From: an uncultured Muribaculaceae bacterium | GTDB taxonomy: Bacteria; Bacteroidota; Bacteroidia; Bacteroidales; Muribaculaceae | NCBI GenBank assembly: GCA_910583795.1 | Contig: CAJTZQ010000115.1 | Coordinates: 1 to 6,044 of the forward strand | Reading direction: 5' to 3' | Length of the DNA: 6,044 nt | Shown here: piece after piece, positions 4,057 to 6,044 of the stretch | How the letters are laid out: every line of letters starts with the position of its first letter | Position numbering within the stretch: position 1 is the first letter of the stretch | The notes under the pieces: generated by a model | Seen by the model: only the letters and a program-made list of their open reading frames with translations | Database searches by the model: none | Told to the model about the DNA's origin: nothing | Position numbers and translations under genes: made by a program

Positions 4057-4587
4057 TTATTTAGAATATGAATCAATTAGTTGACCAATACTACTTTCCG
4101 GTATCGAACCTGATAAGATAATTAGAAGAGCTTTTTTCCTTTGCATCTTTGAATACATTATAACCCTATTGAATTTATAAATATCATTAATGTAAGGGAG
4201 TCCATAAATTTGAATTTCATTTGAAGTATCTTTCTGAAACATCAGCAATTCAGGTTCCTTTCCCCGAAATTCTGAAATATAAGAATTCATAAGTTTCTTA
4301 CCTGCAGTTTCCGCTTCGGGAGTACCGAGTTCGAAAACCCTTACTGAACTGACACCACCTTTGCTTATTAACAAACCAAGTGGGCTGTCAGGATTTTTAT
4401 TAGGAATTTTCTGAATCATCGATTTTGAAAGATAAGTCACACTCACATCAGGAAGCGAGGTGAGATAATTCAATAATTCCACTCTACTTTCTTTATTTCC
4501 CGATTTTTCATTGGATTGAGTATTCTGAGCGACTACACCAATCGCCATAACTATAATCGCGATAATTGTTGTGAATATCCTTTTCAT
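4057..4587 (-). CDS. Secreted DUF4252-like protein
   Basis: The protein has 176 residues with a clear signal peptide (residues 1-20, cleavage after VVA) and no lipobox, so it should be periplasmic or secreted. The arrangement VSVTYLSKSMIQKIP at 48-62, a middle segment around 79-110, and a C-terminal strand-helix (ALLIILSGSIPESSIGQLID, 153-172) fits DUF4252 proteins, which are common in Bacteroidetes and often sit behind an ECF sigma and a putative anti-sigma gene. The biochemical role of the family is not known to me. It starts 5 bases after the anti-sigma-like gene and is surely co-transcribed. It could be the envelope component sensed or produced by this sigma system. Family assignment is by eye and context. 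Confidence 0.65.
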   Translation of the reverse strand: MKRIFTTIIAIIVMAIGVVAQNTQSNEKSGNKESRVELLNYLTSLPDVSVTYLSKSMIQKIPNKNPDSPLGLLISKGGVSSVRVFELGTPEAETAGKKLMNSYISEFRGKEPELLMFQKDTSNEIQIYGLPYINDIYKFNRVIMYSKMQRKKALLIILSGSIPESSIGQLIDSYSK

Positions 4588-4592
4588 ATTTA

Positions 4593-5240
4593 TTATAAAT
4601 TAAATTCTATTTTCTGATTTATCTGTATTTCCTCCATATAACCCACAGCCTTATCTCTGCTCATGCATATTCCGGATATGACACTCAACAAGGCTTCATC
4701 CACGATGTGAACAGCCTGTTCCAAATCATCTTCGCTTATTTCTGTTGATATTGATTCTTCTTTGATATTTGCTTGAATTCCATTTGTGCTTTTTATAGAT
4801 TCATTTGTATCAGTGTTTCTCAATGTATCTATTTGGTTAACCATCTTTACTGTTTCAAAAGGTTCGAAAACGGATGATTGTGAAGGAGCAACATCGGCTA
4901 TTAATTCAGAATGCGATACCTCTTTATTTTCATAAAGAAATAATCCAACAGTTACGCATATCAATATGGCAGCAGCCACTGATCTGGTTATAAACTTCTT
5001 TATGATACTATTTTTATGCTTATCCCGTTGATCTATCGCATCTATAAGCCTATTTTCAAAGTTTTCCGGTATTATCGGTTCGCATGCTTCAAGAGCAAAC
5101 AGCATTCTGCGTTCCTCTTCCAAATCCTGGGGTAATTCGTCCACCGTTTTAAGAGAAGAAATCAGGCTTTCATACTCATCAGGAGATATCCCTCCCGAAT
5201 AGTACTTATCAATTAAAAACTTTATTTCTTTTAATTCCAT
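4593..5240 (-). CDS. Putative single-pass anti-sigma factor
   Basis: This 215-residue membrane protein has a cytoplasmic N-terminal part (1-83), one membrane helix at about 87-103 (SVAAAILICVTVGLFLY) and a low-complexity polar periplasmic part rich in Ser, Thr, Glu and Ile. The N-terminus (LIDKYYSGGISPDEYESLI at 9-27, acidic LPQDLEEERRMLFALEAC at 36-53, then PENFENRLIDAID at 58-70) resembles anti-sigma N-termini of Bacteroidetes ECF systems, where a small helical domain binds the sigma factor. No zinc-binding HxxxCxxC motif of the ZAS type is present. It starts 7 bases after the sigma gene stop, as expected for a regulator co-expressed with its target. The anti-sigma role is inferred from topology and position. 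Confidence 0.65.
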   Translation of the reverse strand: MELKEIKFLIDKYYSGGISPDEYESLISSLKTVDELPQDLEEERRMLFALEACEPIIPENFENRLIDAIDQRDKHKNSIIKKFITRSVAAAILICVTVGLFLYENKEVSHSELIADVAPSQSSVFEPFETVKMVNQIDTLRNTDTNESIKSTNGIQANIKEESISTEISEDDLEQAVHIVDEALLSVISGICMSRDKAVGYMEEIQINQKIEFNL

Positions 5241-5247
5241 ATTCAGT

Positions 5248-5733
5248 CTATTTTGATAATAATTCTTTAAGTCGGTTGCGTGCCCTACTTAACATAACAC
5301 GTACATTCACTTGTGAAATGCCAAGAAGTTCCGATATTTCCGAATTTGATAAACCGCCATAGGTGCTGAGTCTTAACACATATCTTTGGTCTTCGGGCAG
5401 ACGGTTGATGGCTCTATTTACAAAAGTAGAATAGTCACGCCATTCTACTCTGTCATGCACATCATCATCTGACATAACATCTGGAATTGTATCTGCGGAA
5501 GATGTGATTTTTATTCGTTGTATAGTATTAATACACACATTCCGAGCAACATTGTTACAATACGATTCTAAGTCTCTTACATTTTTAAGTTTGTCACGGC
5601 TATGCCATAGTCTAAGCATTGCATCTTGCACTGCATCAGCTGCCGCGTCATTGCTTCTCATGATAGAAGCTGCAACACGATACATATTTTTATAATAAGG
5701 CAAAATGATTACTTTAAACTCTTCGCTTGTCAT
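5248..5733 (-). CDS. ECF-type RNA polymerase sigma factor
   Basis: This 161-residue protein is a typical two-domain ECF sigma factor that directs RNA polymerase to a small set of promoters, usually envelope stress genes. Region 2 spans about residues 9-72 with the hallmark NDAAADAVQDAMLRLW (28-43) and an aromatic/basic -10 recognition stretch following. A short linker (75-103) leads to region 4 at about 105-158, with LPEDQRYVLRL and the helix-turn-helix SNSEISELLGISQVNVRVML (129-148). There is no C-terminal extension, so control is probably by the single-pass membrane protein encoded 7 bases downstream. The gene leads a three-gene operon; a TTATTGTAACA motif 46 bases upstream may be its own -35 element. 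Confidence 0.92.
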   Translation of the reverse strand: MTSEEFKVIILPYYKNMYRVAASIMRSNDAAADAVQDAMLRLWHSRDKLKNVRDLESYCNNVARNVCINTIQRIKITSSADTIPDVMSDDDVHDRVEWRDYSTFVNRAINRLPEDQRYVLRLSTYGGLSNSEISELLGISQVNVRVMLSRARNRLKELLSK

Positions 5734-5779
5734 AACTTAAAAATACTTTCTAATAACAAGACACAGGTTATGCACAAAC

Positions 5780-5790
5780 TGTTACAATAA
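5780..5790 (-). promoter_or_regulatory. Candidate autoregulatory ECF promoter element
   Basis: The - strand word TTATTGTAACA lies 46 bases before the sigma start codon, a sensible distance for a -35 box. GTGTC occurs 16 bases after the TGTAAC and could serve as the -10 element, loosely like the AAC/GTC pattern of ECF promoters. The same 11 bases precede the gene at 3609-3947. AT-rich background makes this a hypothesis only. Confidence 0.35.
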
Positions 5791-5997
5791 ATTTCCGGTT
5801 AGCTTTATTAAAGTATTGTTATATATATGCAGTTGGAAATTAAGTTCGTATAGTATTACAACATTAAACAATTCTATAGTATATTAGAATATTGAATGAA
5901 ATTTTTAACATTATATTACAAGGTTGCAATTGATAGCAGTTACGGATTGGGAAGAAGTTGAGATCACGTCAATATATGCGTGTTAGTTATTAAGTAG

Positions 5998-6040
5998 GGT
6001 GTTCAGTTTGATGTTCCGAAAAAACATCATCCAAAACACC
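5998..6040. repeat. Two-tier inverted repeat at the right edge
   Basis: The inner arms TGATGTT (6009-6015) and AACATCA (6023-6029) are exact complements with a 7-base loop. The outer arms GGTGTT (5998-6003) and AACACC (6035-6040) are also exact, separated from the inner stem by 5 unpaired bases on each side. Neither strand has a following T tract in view. It could be an operator, a transcript-end structure for a gene beyond the window, or a mobile-element end; the cut-off prevents a decision. Confidence 0.4.
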
Positions 6041-6044
6041 TGAA

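Larger units (their letters stand above)
5734..6044. other. AT-rich non-coding region upstream of the sigma operon
   Basis: These 311 bases hold no supported gene on either strand. The part nearest the sigma gene should contain its promoter, including the TTATTGTAACA word at 5780-5790. A small AT hairpin (ATTCTA 5871-5876, TAGAAT 5885-5890) and a larger inverted repeat at the right edge (5998-6040) are the only other structure seen. Confidence 0.6.

Overview
The window looks like Bacteroidales DNA, probably from a gut species. The coding starts lack Shine-Dalgarno sequences and have A-rich leaders. One promoter-like site fits the Bacteroides TTTG / TAnnTTTG pattern. The right half carries an ECF sigma, anti-sigma and DUF4252-like operon typical of this order. 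No rRNA, tRNA, CRISPR array, integrase or transposase is visible, so the species and the prophage boundaries cannot be fixed from this sequence.

Positions 1-3189 are the end of a prophage or phage-derived block, all on the + strand. Sampled lines run at roughly 55-60% GC. A structured, apparently gene-free leader (1-262) precedes a lysis cassette: a holin (263-709), a GH108 muramidase endolysin (741-1310) and a two-membrane lipoprotein best read as a unimolecular spanin (1442-2008). Together these would permeabilise the inner membrane, cut peptidoglycan and disrupt the outer membrane. Three unrecognised genes follow (2055-2336, 2329-2514 and 2521-3189); the last is coiled-coil rich and resembles phage tail or fibre accessory proteins.

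Positions 3190-3608 are an AT-rich boundary with palindromes and one strong hairpin between converging transcription units. No gene can be supported there.

Positions 3609-5733 are on the - strand at about 20-40% GC in sampled lines and look like resident chromosome. Read leftward, they hold an ECF sigma factor (5248-5733), a single-pass anti-sigma-like protein (4593-5240) and a secreted DUF4252-like protein (4057-4587). These are packed with gaps of 7 and 5 bases. A separate small secreted protein follows (3609-3947), perhaps a remnant. An identical 11-base word lies upstream of both the sigma gene and this small gene, so the latter could belong to the sigma regulon. Positions 5734-6044 are non-coding and AT-rich and end in a two-tier inverted repeat.

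The most interesting unexplained signal is in the holin leader. On the - strand a good Bacteroides-type promoter (198-229) is overlapped by a 27-base operator-like palindrome (211-237). About 100 bases downstream is an intrinsic terminator with an eight-T tract (57-95). This predicts an undescribed small RNA of about 135 nt transcribed away from the lysis genes. A weaker echo of the same layout lies between the endolysin and spanin genes. Three genes of the block are also preceded by 7-base-period CTAA-type tandem repeats.
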